Below are positions 20,391-30,825 of a DNA stretch of 64,000 nucleotides, one piece after another; the stretch's first letter is position 1; each line of letters begins with the position of its first letter. The position numbers and the translations under genes are program-made. Location of the stretch: the NCBI GenBank assembly GCA_030248295.1, contig JASANH010001557.1, forward strand, positions 162,970-226,969. The letters run 5' to 3'. Source of the DNA: Mesodorylaimus sp. YZB2_4. Its lineage: Eukaryota; Nematoda; Enoplea; Dorylaimida; Dorylaimidae. The notes beneath the pieces are model-generated. The model had not been told where the DNA came from and did no database searches. It saw nothing but the letters and a program-made list of their open reading frames with translations.

Positions 20391-22955
20391 CAGAGGTATA
20401 GTATTTGGGTGGTAACCTTTTCGAGCGATATGAAATTTACTGAACACATTTTTTTATGGCTGTCCGCAAATATAGTATTATGATTGGAGCCCTGAGACGT
20501 AGATTGGGTAGGCACGATTCTAATTCTTTCCTTGGCACCGCATATATTTCGTGTATTTGATCGGTTTTAGAAAATAAAGCAGTAGCTAGGGATCTTATTT
20601 TAAAATATTGAGCAGTTGGAACGTGCAAATTTTTATACGCTCAGGTTTTTTGAACGATTTTACGAGTACATACGATGTTGCGCCGAATCACGCTGTGTGG
20701 AGCTTTCTTTTTGATATTGGCGAACCGCCAGAAGCTGTGTCAATTGTACAAGTATTATCTTGAAATGCACGGTTTTTGAAACAGACGATTAAGTCATAGA
20801 TCTGATTTTAGAACTAGTGACAGACTTTGCCAGCCGAGTCATTTTATTTTACCAAGGCATTCATTTAAGTCGTACAAACAAATTTTTTTTTTCAGCTACC
20901 TTTTTATGAAATGATCTTTTGTCTGATGTATCTTTATCATCACTAACTCGTTTCAAGCATGCTACGTCAGCACTGAAGCTTACTGACTTGCAAGTTTTTT
21001 TAGTGATTTTAGTTTTCGTGTCTCCTAAGGCCCGTTCAGACTTCGGTGAGTTTGTGTGTGGAGATTGTAAAAGTGGGGAGGTGTGGCTGTCAAAGTTTTT
21101 TGCTTCCCGCTAGAAGCAGACATCTCTCAGTGTGGTTGGGGTTGTGGAATTTTGGTTGTAACAACACGGGAGTTAACGAGAGCGAAATCATGAAGAATTG
21201 GGGTGGAAGGGGATAGCCCTTTCACAACTGGTGTGGTTGGTGTGGTGTGTTTCGTGCAGAGATTTCGCGAATCTCTGAAGTAACTACAGCCGGCTTGTTT
21301 TCAAGATCCACCAGGGGAAAATTTTTGCAAGAACAATGATATTTGTAGAAAAAATGTGCTCTTTCTGAATATCATATTAATTTTTGGTGAAATCGCCGAT
21401 GTAATTTATAACTTCGCTCCGAGCGAAGACACTGTCGCTGGTGTATTTTCCTGAGTTCATACATACACTTACGACGCCTAGTTTTAAAATATAGGTAGAT
21501 TGGACCATCCGCGCAGATAATAGGCTCTGACAACAGACCAAACATTTTTCATATAGGCTTATTTTTCGCACGATTCGAATTTAGGTCGGTTTCAAAATTT
21601 GGTGGCTCTGACTTTCCTTTCATCTATGCCAACGGAATGCAATCATGCCTCGACAAATAAACGATTGGGTTGTGGCAATGATAGAATCGGTGCGATCTAA
21701 ACGGGCATTGTGGGAGCGCGCCGACCCACAATGCCCGTTTGGAAGAATTTATAGTTAATCTTTAGAAACAAGTAACTACGGATATTTTGCGGGAGTGTGG
21801 AGTGGAAAAGACTGGTGAGTTCAGGCGGTGCATTTTTCGTAATCTCAAACATGCCATATACCAGTTTTAGCGGAGGCAGTTACAACACGTTGGAAGAACG
21901 TTGTCCGTGAATATTGTCGATCTTTGATTGAAAACCGAGCGGTAGTCAGGCTAAGCCACAGCAGGATTACTTATATGGTCGACTGTTGTCCTTTTTGGGC
22001 GAAAAGCCCTCCCAAATAGAGTATGAAAAGTAATTTGAAACGCGATGCACTTGGAAAAGTCAAGCTGTCAAGCAACGCGATGTCAATCGATAGCCTTTCT
22101 TCTATACGCACTATCCTGCTTTAGATCTATCAGGTAGCCATCTTATTCACTCGGCGCAACCCATACATTTTTGTCCATTACGAAATTAAACACGTTTTCA
22201 TATCAGAAAACGGGCGCAAACACTAACCGCAAGCGATTGATTCTCGCACCTACAGTATACAAGCGATTCCAGCTGGCTTCATTGGCTCTAGCCACTATGC
22301 AAGCTTGGCAGAAAATTACGACGTTCGTGATCAGCAAGTTGACCAATTGACGCGGCAGCTGCTGTTTAGTAATGCTGATGTCGTCGCCCATGCAACAATC
22401 CTGATTGTAGTTTGAGCTATCAGATGGTCTAGATCTCCAAAATTTTTGTCGACGGACTTTGTTACTGCTTGTGATAAACACTTGGGTTAAAGGGTGACCA
22501 AAGCATAAATGCCACAAGAGAATAGATGCGCGCGGTGAATCAGTTCTTTCCCAAACATCATCACTTAAAGCTAATTAGCTATGCGTCATCACCTTTTTTA
22601 CAGCCCCTCCGTGATAGTATATCTTCAACCGTTCTGATGCTTTTGCCTACAACAATACAAGAAACCTATTGGTTCATTTTGCTAGACTGGCACTCACATT
22701 AGGATTTTCAAAAAGACATGGCATGGAAATGACACTGCAGGCCGAGAAGTTTTTATATTCGAATACATTCTAGCCTTTGGAGTACACAAAGACAAAGTCA
22801 GCTTATGTGCTGTCAGCAGTTTTGACACCTTTTTGAAAACTGTAATATGACTGCATTTGGGCTTGTAGTAATAATCTGTCTGACTGACTTGTGCTGACTT
22901 AGTCAAGTCAGAATTCCCAAAAAATTTACAGCCTCAATTAATATACATATGCTAA
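20391..22955. other. Gap: no gene recognised, one perfect hairpin
   Basis: Contains the 16-bp perfect hairpin at 21699-21740 and a G/T-rich tract near 21040-21260 with repeated GTGTGG words. No coding motif recognised on either strand. Confidence 0.4.
21699..21740. repeat. Perfect 16-bp inverted repeat (hairpin)
   Basis: AAACGGGCATTGTGGG (21699-21714) and its exact complement (21725-21740) flank a 10-nt spacer. Such a long perfect stem is unlikely by chance and shows no decay, so it is recent or maintained. No flanking T-run or gene suggests a role. Confidence 0.8.
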
Positions 22956-22956
22956 G

Positions 22957-24830
22957 CGAGGAACATCTGGAAAAAACGCCTGAACCCAAAATCAGATATT
23001 ACTCCAATCAGAAAACAAAAGTGGGATGCGCAAAGAAGAATCGGATTGTGTCAAAATGTTATCACTGTTGCATCAACAATAATCGGCGGGGTTGCAGGAT
23101 TTATCATGGGTGGTCCAGCTGGTGCTCTTGCAGCTGGATATGCTGGTGCAGTAAGTATATTCCGACTTTTTTTAAAACAAAAATGGTACATGGTTTTATA
23201 TATACTTCTACCAAAAACACAGCAGCATTGTTCTAGCTTTTGATATTAACAATTAGGCTAAGGGGCATAAACAAAGGATCATGAGAATATCTAAAGCCAT
23301 TGATCACTCCTGACGCACAGTTTTTACGATCTTCGTAGTGGTTGATTGAATATAGCTGTTCGATTCTACGTTTTCTACAAGAAAACCACACAAGACTGCT
23401 TTTGTGAATTGTTTATGAAACATATATCGCAGCACCCGAAACTTTTTAGTGTTTTTGATAACGCACCGCATATAAAATTCCCACGAAGTAACTCGCATCC
23501 AAGCCGCAAACAGTGCCATGCGGCTCCTGTGATGCTTGAGTTTACGATGACATGTGATGTTACAATAATCCAACGCAGATGTAGCCGACGCCCACCAGGG
23601 AGTGCCTGCGATTGTGACCAAATTTCCAAGGCTGTGTAAGTTTGACTTTGTGTTTTAGAGATTTGACTGCATTCGTGGTAGTAAAAATACAGTACATAAA
23701 TATCTGAACCTTTTTAAATCTATCAAGTGCAGACGGAGACTTTACAAAGCTTTACTAAAGTAGTTAAAACGTGGGGAGAATCGAGCGATTTAGTTATGGC
23801 GGATAAGAAGAGCATTTTTGGCAGCTCTTATTGATGGCCAGCTCTAACAGAATTTGGTCTTCACAAAGCTGCACTCGGGGTTAGCCATTAGAGCTCTCCT
23901 TGAATGATATCCACCTACCTCTATTATTTGCGGTAGGTGGCAAGGCTTCTCCTGGATCTGATTTCAAGGGTATGACTACTCACAAGAAATCTGAACGTCG
24001 CCAACCGTCAAGTCGAACTTTGGGAAACAAAAAATTGTAACATGTTTCTTGGTGCAAAAGAGAGCTCTGTGCAAAATATTAGAGGTGTCTGGCCAACTGA
24101 TCAGTTGTCGTCAGCGTCTACAGTCCTGCAGTTTTTGTGTGGTTAGGAACCCCAGCGTTAAGCATGTCGCTGCTGTGCTTGATGATGCTGTAAAAAAACA
24201 GGAACAATATCATGTTGGAAAAAGATTGATTAACCCCTAGTTGGTCTCACTGTTTGCAGCATCAAGTAGCAACTGTACGATGCCTGTGCTAGAAGATAGT
24301 TCTTCCTTTCGTACGATTCATGTTTCAATTGAAGTTATTATTGTTTTTGGGCACTTTTTTGGGTTTTCCCCCCCAACCCCAAAAACTAGCATGTCCTACC
24401 TACCAACCTATGATACTACTAAACGGTTTTGCAAAATAATGGCTGGTTGTCGACATATGCAGATAAAACCGTTTCGCCCTGTGTTATAACATGCGTTGGG
24501 TCTGTGGACCCAAGAGTTCGACCAACTACGGGTTAAGTGTTATTTGACGCAATACTTACATCCGACATATGACACCTCTTTTAGGAAAACAGTGTTTTAC
24601 AAAAGATGAAGCAGGTTCAGCTCACACACATGCTCAAACAGTTAGCTCCGTTAGGCAGCATACACAATATCCATGCAGCTGAGCTTATCAAAAAACTCGA
24701 GGTTCAAGGCTCTGACCTGAAGCCTGACTTAATGCATGAACTTTCAGAAATTGATACAGCTGGAAATGCGTCTTCTTATTCGAGATGTATAAAAATTAAA
24801 TTCGCTGTCCTATTCGCTCCAACAGGATAG
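22957..24830 (+). CDS. Candidate two-exon gene with a glycine-rich hydrophobic segment
   Basis: Exon A is open from about 22957 to a strong donor at 23150/23151 (GCA/GTAAGTAT). Its end encodes VITVASTIIGGVAGFIMGG and then more small residues, a glycine-zipper-like hydrophobic segment, preceded by a basic region (WKKR, RKQKW). Exon B starts after CTCTTTTAG at 24585 and runs to TAG at 24828-24830, helical-looking and hydrophilic (QLTHMLKQLAPLG..). Both borders are phase 0, so they can join directly, although an intervening exon is possible. The intron holds MITE M1 copy 2 and a piggyBac-type MITE. The left limit of exon A is unclear (stop at 22953-22955). I do not recognise the family; membrane insertion is an inference from composition. 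Confidence 0.35.
23982..24165. mobile_element. MITE M1, copy 2 (left half only)
   Basis: Carries the family's left end and TIR words (CGCCAACCGTCAAGTCGAAC, GCTCTGTGCAAAATATTAGAGG, GGCCAACTGATCAG) and the first part of the interior, up to about 24165. Similarity then ends with no right terminal repeat. It is a truncated copy that could not be mobilised on its own. Confidence 0.8.
24234..24533. mobile_element. piggyBac-type MITE, 300 bp, TTAA target site
   Basis: CCCCTAGTTGGTC at 24234 and the complement of CCCGTAGTTGGTC ending at 24533 form 13-bp terminal inverted repeats with one mismatch. Both ends abut TTAA (24230-24233 and 24534-24537), the target duplication of piggyBac transposases. A subterminal palindrome (TTGGGTC..GACCCAA) lies near the right end, as is common in this superfamily. 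The element has no coding sequence. Confidence 0.82.
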
Positions 24831-24837
24831 TGCAGCT

Positions 24838-26865
24838 CACCATTTCCAACAAAACGTCATTTTGATTATTTTTCTACGTAGAAGGTAATTAGTTATCCAT
24901 GGGGGACGCCATGTAGTGCATGTGCCACACCAACCACGATACAGTATCTGAGACACCTGATGTCATGAGGCAGTGGAATTTTGTTTCTTAGTGTAATTTT
25001 ACACTAGATCAAGTTCTTTCAGAAGAATTTTTATAATCTGTATTTATTCCGGCTTGACTCATACAAGGGGTGCGAGGGCGAAAATACTGACCTGTTTTTT
25101 TTATTTTCGCAATAACTCGCGGACCGTGTCGCCAAAACTGATGAAATTTGGTATAGAAATAAAGGCACTTGTTGTGGAAGGTGTACACAAAAAATCTCTC
25201 CTGGTAATTCTTCTATAGACAGAACCGTGCCCGCGTCATATTTGTATGTATGTATGGACCCGATAGATCACAACACCGATCTGGAGCTGAGTGAGAGTGG
25301 AAAATCTAAATGCTCCAACGACAGGGCAATATCACTGCTGGTGCCTTTTGGCATTGATTTTGACCAGGTATTGCCCCAGATTCTTGCAGGTTAGTCAGAA
25401 GGGGGTCAACTCTGGCGAAATTAACAATTTTTTTGCACTCTTGGACCTCATAAAACCGTCTGGAGAGGCGCAGGGCAACTTTTTATAGCTCAATCGAATC
25501 AGGGAAGTGCAGGGAGCAATTTCTGACTGAAAAATGTCACTTATTATAAAAGTTTGAAGTTTAGGGTTTGTCGGTAGTCCATTTGAACAGAAAAACTCAA
25601 AAAATTTGGAAAGGTTGGAAAATTCTGCAGTATGACTCGATGGCTTATCGAGGATACAGGGTCATAGGATTCATGAAATTTCTGTTATCTGAATATACAG
25701 TATATGTAATCGTCGAGCCCATGTCTAGTTTTTAAAATGCCGGGAAATTCAAAATGTGGGATCCAACACTTCTTGCACATTTCGAAAGATGTCTCTGCGC
25801 AAGAATGACGATGACAGTTATACTTTAAGAATAAAACGATACTTGAAAACTTTAAATTCGAAATCGCGAAATTCGAATTGAACAATCGACTTTAAGAAAG
25901 CGGTGTTTATACAGAAAAGGCGTATATGAAGAGTGACTGACAATAAAAGTGGACGTTAGAGGGACCGGCTTGCGGAAGCTCGCATCTTTCCCTCATATTT
26001 TTGCGAGTAAGGCGCAAAACGGGGTCGCTGCATGAGCTTTGATAAACATAATACACAGTAGATACAAGGGAAAGTGAGTCTAAAATCCTGTACATGGAAA
26101 TCATGTAAAAGAAGTAAGAGCATGAGACTCACAAGACCGGAAGCATGGAACAACATTTTAACGGCGAAAAATTCAGAGTCAAACTGGAACATCATTTTGG
26201 ACTGCTGCAAAAGCTGTCATGTCTAAAAAAAACGATTTGTTTCAAAAAAGCGTTCTTACTTCGCATTGTTACAGAGCTTGGCAATTGAACTGCAAAAATG
26301 CAGACTCTAATTAAGGATAATGGATGCACTAAAAACGAGATTCAAATATCACACCATGAATGGCAGCGCAAAAGAATTAACTAGAGATTATAGTGCAACA
26401 TATTTTATAAAATTGCATCGAAAAATTTAGTTTTTTAAATGCTGCTTGTCACTCAACATCAAACTTGCCTTGGGCACAAGATGTTGGAAGTCAATGAGAC
26501 CGAAATAAAAGGGATTCTCATGACATACACAACTGACCTAATGTTTGCTGAAGTCAGTTCACGATGCAACGTTTAGTCTGAATGAAACGTTGCATTTCCC
26601 AGAAATACTAGTACCCAGACACGTGAAAACGAGTGCCTAACCTGAGCTTAGCCAGAGAGGGGGGACGAGATTTCGTGGAAGACTCGTCATGGTTGTCGAG
26701 CGACAAAAGAGTGGCCACTTTTAATCTCTTGCGCATGTGCGGGAGCAAATTTTGTAGAATGGCGCTTCTTGCACGCAAGATTGCATGTGCTCGAACGCGG
26801 CCAGTCTTCGAGGGGGTATATTGAGCGGGCGGAGAAGACACAGGACTGAGAAAGGAGTGAAATTA
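24838..26865. other. Gap: no gene recognised
   Basis: Short ORFs only on both strands. No clear repeat ends or coding motifs were found. Confidence 0.4.
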
Positions 26866-27805
26866 GGAAAAAATTCATGGAATGAAACTGGGCACCTTCG
26901 GAGCAGGCCAGTCAAGGCTGACAAAAAAGGATCGAGAAAGATCCCGCCTGGCTCTGGCTGGTCACATGTACTCGCGGTTTTAGGGTTGACAAGTAGACCA
27001 TAACAACTAGCCTCATTTATGTCACACGCCACGCCAGATGCTACTCTGGGCAATGCTAATGCACCAAGTTATTGTTGCGGAAGCAGCGGATCTTGCATGT
27101 TTCCGCTAGACGCTTGCGTGATCGTGATGAAATCAAGCACGATGAACAAGTCTGGCACCTTATTTCGCATTGAATAAGCCTATCCATGCATCAGGAAATG
27201 CGCAGGGACAGCCGTCATTTCCCCTTTGCATCAAATATATTCTAGTCGAATGTACACTCGCTATCTCTGAATGTCAAGGATATGCGAATCTTGCGATACA
27301 GTGTCTGGCGCCAGGGTGATGATCCTTCAGCTGTTGACAAAAGACCCCGAAAGGTGCAAAGCCGCCCAACACTCTAAATATTTCAGGGCCTCAAGGATGT
27401 TTTGGTCTTACGACTGTAGATCTAGCTTGATCTAGCTTCTACTGACCAGACGTATCAATCTCGCAGGTAGGTACTCAAGTAACATACTCAACTCAACTCA
27501 AGTAACAAACTCAACTCAACAACTCAAGTTTCCCGCAAAGCATAATGGCTTAGGGACTTTAGAGAGAGCTTTTTTCACGACTTCTAAATGCTTTATTATG
27601 GACCCGATTACAAGTTCATGAAATCACAGCTTTTTAGCTTTAAGCCCCAGAGTTCATCAACCCTAAAACCGCGATTACATGTGACCGGCCAGTAGCCAGG
27701 TAGGATCTTTATCGATCACCTGTTGTCAGCCTGGACTGGCCTGCTCCGAAGGCCCATCAAACCACATGTACTATTACTTTTTCAGTTTCATTTCAAGAAT
27801 TTTCT
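26866..27805. mobile_element. Foldback/MITE-like element with ~130-bp inverted arms
   Basis: Left arm 26866-26995 and right arm about 27655-27805 are inverted copies: AAAATTC.TG.AATGAAACTG, CCTTCGGAGCAGGCCAGTC, AGGCTGACAA, GGTCACATGTA and CGCGGTTTTAGGGTTGA all match in reverse complement. The right arm carries about 25 extra bases near its outer end. The roughly 660-bp middle has no recognised coding content. Exact termini and target duplication are not resolved. Confidence 0.75.
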
Positions 27806-28621
27806 GCTGATCAATAGAATATACTGTACATGATGCCAAGGATGACAAATATCTAGGGCATCAGCAAAAAACTAGATGATTTTTCACTAAAAACTGTGCA
27901 AATCCGGACAATTTTTAACTCAGGTTTGCAAAATCTAGCACGGCTGTCTCTTTATTTAATTTGCTGAAGGACAGTCGAAAACGCTGGGATGTTATGGGAT
28001 AGGAGATCAATGATAGACAGCAGTGTGTGAATACCCACTTGTTGGCGCTGTCGCTGTAAATGAGTTCATAGCAGGAACTTTACACCCAAGATGGTATGAA
28101 GGAGAATCCAAAACATTTTTCTAGCTGGGATGGCACAACTGAAGGAAGTTTGATAAATCTTCTTATTCGGCTCCTGGAAGGCGCCGCTCCCATATATCAT
28201 GTACTAGTGTGAATACGCAGAATAATCGGATCACACATATTTCGATGCTAAACCTGATATATAGCGCAGGATCAAGGGCAGCATTTTTCGCAAAATTTTG
28301 AATTGATTTCTGTGATCAACACCATCCATACAAGATGAACCTTGGGTCACCAGCAGATCCATCTTCAATATATAGAAATAATTTCATGATAGTTCCATTT
28401 AATTTTTCATGATAGATATTTAAGGTGAGCAGCGGGTACAGTACAACGACCTGCTGCGTGCACATCAAAGTCAGAAGTTCGTTAACTTTGGCTTTCGTTG
28501 GGCTGCATATTGCAGCGTAGGCACCTTCCTGAAGCTTACATTTTGCGTTACTATACTTCAAAGTTCAGTGTGCCTAATTAAAACTCTAACCTTTAGTACT
28601 AAATTTAAGGCAGCGGGAAAA
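27806..28621. other. Gap upstream of the 28.6 kb gene
   Basis: No convincing upstream exon is seen, although acceptor-like CTTTAG (near 28598) and ATTTAAG precede the first ATG of the downstream gene. A signal-peptide exon could be in this stretch and missed. Confidence 0.35.
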
Positions 28622-30243
28622 ATGATCGGGTCATTTATTGGATCATCGATGAAATTAATATATGACCTGAGTGACTTGGCACCTGAACCAAACCATGACG
28701 TATATGGAAGCATGGATACGAACTTTCGAAATCTACATGTCAAACTGGATGCACTAATGGCGCAAGGAGAGTTAATTCCAGAAGAGCTAAGCGAGCTGAA
28801 ACAAGGACAGAACGAAATTAAACAAAGAATTGACGAGTTAAGTGCAGAACAGGCTGAGGAGTTCGGGGAGTTGCGGCGGCATTTAGAGGATGCAACTACA
28901 CGGATTCTGAAACATATCAGTAGACAACAATATTTAAGCAGTTTCGTGGGGAGACTGAATAATGTTAAAGATCGCATAGACATCCATAAGCACTTGATTG
29001 AAACAATATTCAGAAAAAATTCTACTGTTGGTGAGGATCGCCCCGAAGAAGTAAAAGCACTAATCAAACAAGTGGAAGAAAACTGTAGGCAAGCAGATTC
29101 AGCAATGATTTTCAAGAGTCTCGAAAAAGATATTTTGGGACGCTACGAAAACAGTAGTTTGAACTTCACTGGTTTTGAAGTCATGTTTGACGCCGTTGAG
29201 TACGACGCAGTGCTTTTTTCTCAGCTTGGTGGTTTTATATTTGGACGTGTGCTCATGGCTGGTTATCTCATGCATACCTGCTTAAGCGTAGCTGGCGTTA
29301 GCCCAGTTGTCCAAGAGCTTTACTTCTTACCGCAAACACGTAAGTGCTTTTATCAGTTAATGTCATGTTAATGTTTCTTGGAGCTTGGCCAGTCGTTTCA
29401 GAGAAAACCATGGAAAACATTTTGGAAAAGCTGCGTAGTCTAGCTTACCAGCTCCGGCAAAACTTCCAAGCTCAAGCGGAGAGGGATATTTGGGGCTATA
29501 TATATAGAAATCTTGGAGAAGCAGACAGCTCCGTAATCAGGAATATGTTGCAGAAAAAATATGGAATATTTGCCCCAAATTGGCTTGTAGTAGCGACAAA
29601 AAATAAAAAGATTTTAGGTAGAGAGCACATTGATTGTAGGCGTGGCAGCCGCTGCATAGTTATAAAAACGTCGACAAGATTTGTTTATGCTGCATGGGGC
29701 CCCGACACTGATCAGACTAGTGTTAGCCACGCTGAGAAACGGCTCTATGACTTTGGTAGGCTGCTTATGGAAAACTCAAAAAGACGATCTCGGCTAAGCT
29801 CTATTGAAAACGATCCATTACCTTCATTTAAAACATCTCAAATGCAGAAGGAACGACTTTATAATGAACTGTATTGCTTGGGAGAAACTTTAAAATTGTA
29901 CGGTGATTACAATATCCCTATCATGAATTGTCAAAGACCAGCCAGCAAGAAACGGAATGCTGATAACGAATGCAAGATGCCGTCGAGTCAAGAAGAAGTT
30001 TTTGAGAGACGTAGAAACCTTATGAAATCATTTACCTCCGATTTACAGACAGCTATCAAAACGCACACTTCAACTATAACATCAACGAAATCGACACTGA
30101 AAAAAGCAGTAGAGTGTGCAGTGAGTCTTGAAGCACCACCATGCCCCTATCGTTACACGAACACAGGGGTGGTGAGAGCGATGGAGAATGCGAAAAATTT
30201 TAGCACGGATCCAAAAAGATTTTGGAATTTGCATCGAGAATGA
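28622..30243 (+). CDS. Unrecognised two-exon gene, 519 aa, coiled-coil N-terminus
   Basis: Exons 28622-29339 and 29402-30243 flank a 62-bp intron (donor C/GTAAGT, acceptor TCGTTTCAG) and join in frame (phase 1). An open frame continues upstream of the ATG to at least 28568, so a further 5' exon with a signal peptide is possible. The start has a hydrophobic segment (MIGSFIGSSMKLIY). Residues about 40-110 are a charged, heptad-like helix (PEELSELKQGQNEIKQRIDE). A second hydrophobic stretch near residues 190-225 has LFSQLGGFIFGRVLMAGYLM. Exon 2 holds another helix, then NWLVV..., paired cysteines around CRRGSRC, and VYAAWGPDTDQ. I know no family for it. The layout (long helices around hydrophobic segments) resembles helical membrane-active proteins, which is only an inference. 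A related terminal exon lies at 18.6 kb. Confidence 0.68.
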
Positions 30244-30540
30244 TGGACACTATTTCAGATGATTTACTCGACAGGCTTGCGCCATTTTGGTATGAAAAAC
30301 CAGAAATGTATAAGCGCGGTCGACACTTTGGAATTTTTTCAATAATGAACTCATCAATAGTCGCCCTGTGTGGCGCCAGAGCTTTCACGTTTAGGATACC
30401 TACTGTCATAACAAGCGCCTCACAAAAAATTCCTGGCGAGTACTGGTTAGTCGTAGTCAAGCAAATAAAGTGAGCAGTGGCAATATGGCTAATATGGTTG
30501 TGAGAAAGCATAATATATGGAAAGTCGTGCATACTCGTCG
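30244..30540. other. 3' flank of the preceding gene, up to the retrotransposon
   Basis: An 83-codon ORF at 30222-30473 overlaps the stop of the preceding gene in another frame (QWLVVVKQIK-like end). It has no support of its own. The stretch ends at the TCGTA target duplication. Confidence 0.4.
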
Positions 30541-30545
30541 TCGTA

Positions 30546-30755
30546 TGTGATGTAAACGCTTTGGTAGTTTGCATACTTGCCAAGTCATAATCTCACGCCA
30601 CGCTCACGCACCGCTTATGATTAGGCTACCGCAAAGGTTACTTCTACGAGAATGTTACCAGCTTCTAGCACTAGCGCAGCGCACCTACGGCTCACTTGCT
30701 CTGCTTGTTACAGACTAGTAAAGTAGTTTTCTCTGCTCGGGTCTTTAACATAACA
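30546..30755 (+). repeat. 5' LTR of Ty3/Gypsy element G1 (210 bp)
   Basis: Begins TGTGATGTAAACGC and ends TTTAACATAACA. It is the same length as the 3' LTR (35114-35323) with three visible differences. TCGTA (30541-30545) precedes it and recurs after the 3' LTR at 35324-35328, a 5-bp target duplication. The LTR should contain the promoter; no textbook TATA box stands out. Confidence 0.95.
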
Positions 30756-30756
30756 T

Positions 30757-30775
30757 TGGCGACGTCGGTTATTCT
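30757..30775 (+). promoter_or_regulatory. Primer binding site candidate of G1
   Basis: TGGCGACGTCGG starts one base after the 5' LTR, at 30757, the position expected for a tRNA primer site. TGG pairs with the CCA end. I cannot name the tRNA with confidence. Confidence 0.6.
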
Positions 30776-30825
30776 TTTCATTGGACCGCACTCCATTGAA
30801 ATTTCGAATTCGACCATATTTCGCA

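Noticed and set aside
24370-24385. C-run as a G-quadruplex or hAT end
   Set aside because: It lies inside the piggyBac-type MITE and is too short and irregular to support a separate feature.
28558-29115. 185-codon minus-strand ORF opposite the 28.6 kb gene
   Set aside because: Mirror frame of the coiled-coil exon; Ser/Cys/Leu-rich composition is a typical shadow. The plus strand has consistent splicing.
28622-30243. Assignment of the 28.6 kb protein to helical pore-forming proteins
   Set aside because: Only the general layout (long helices plus hydrophobic segments) supports it; no diagnostic motif is seen. Kept as an alternative, not a call.
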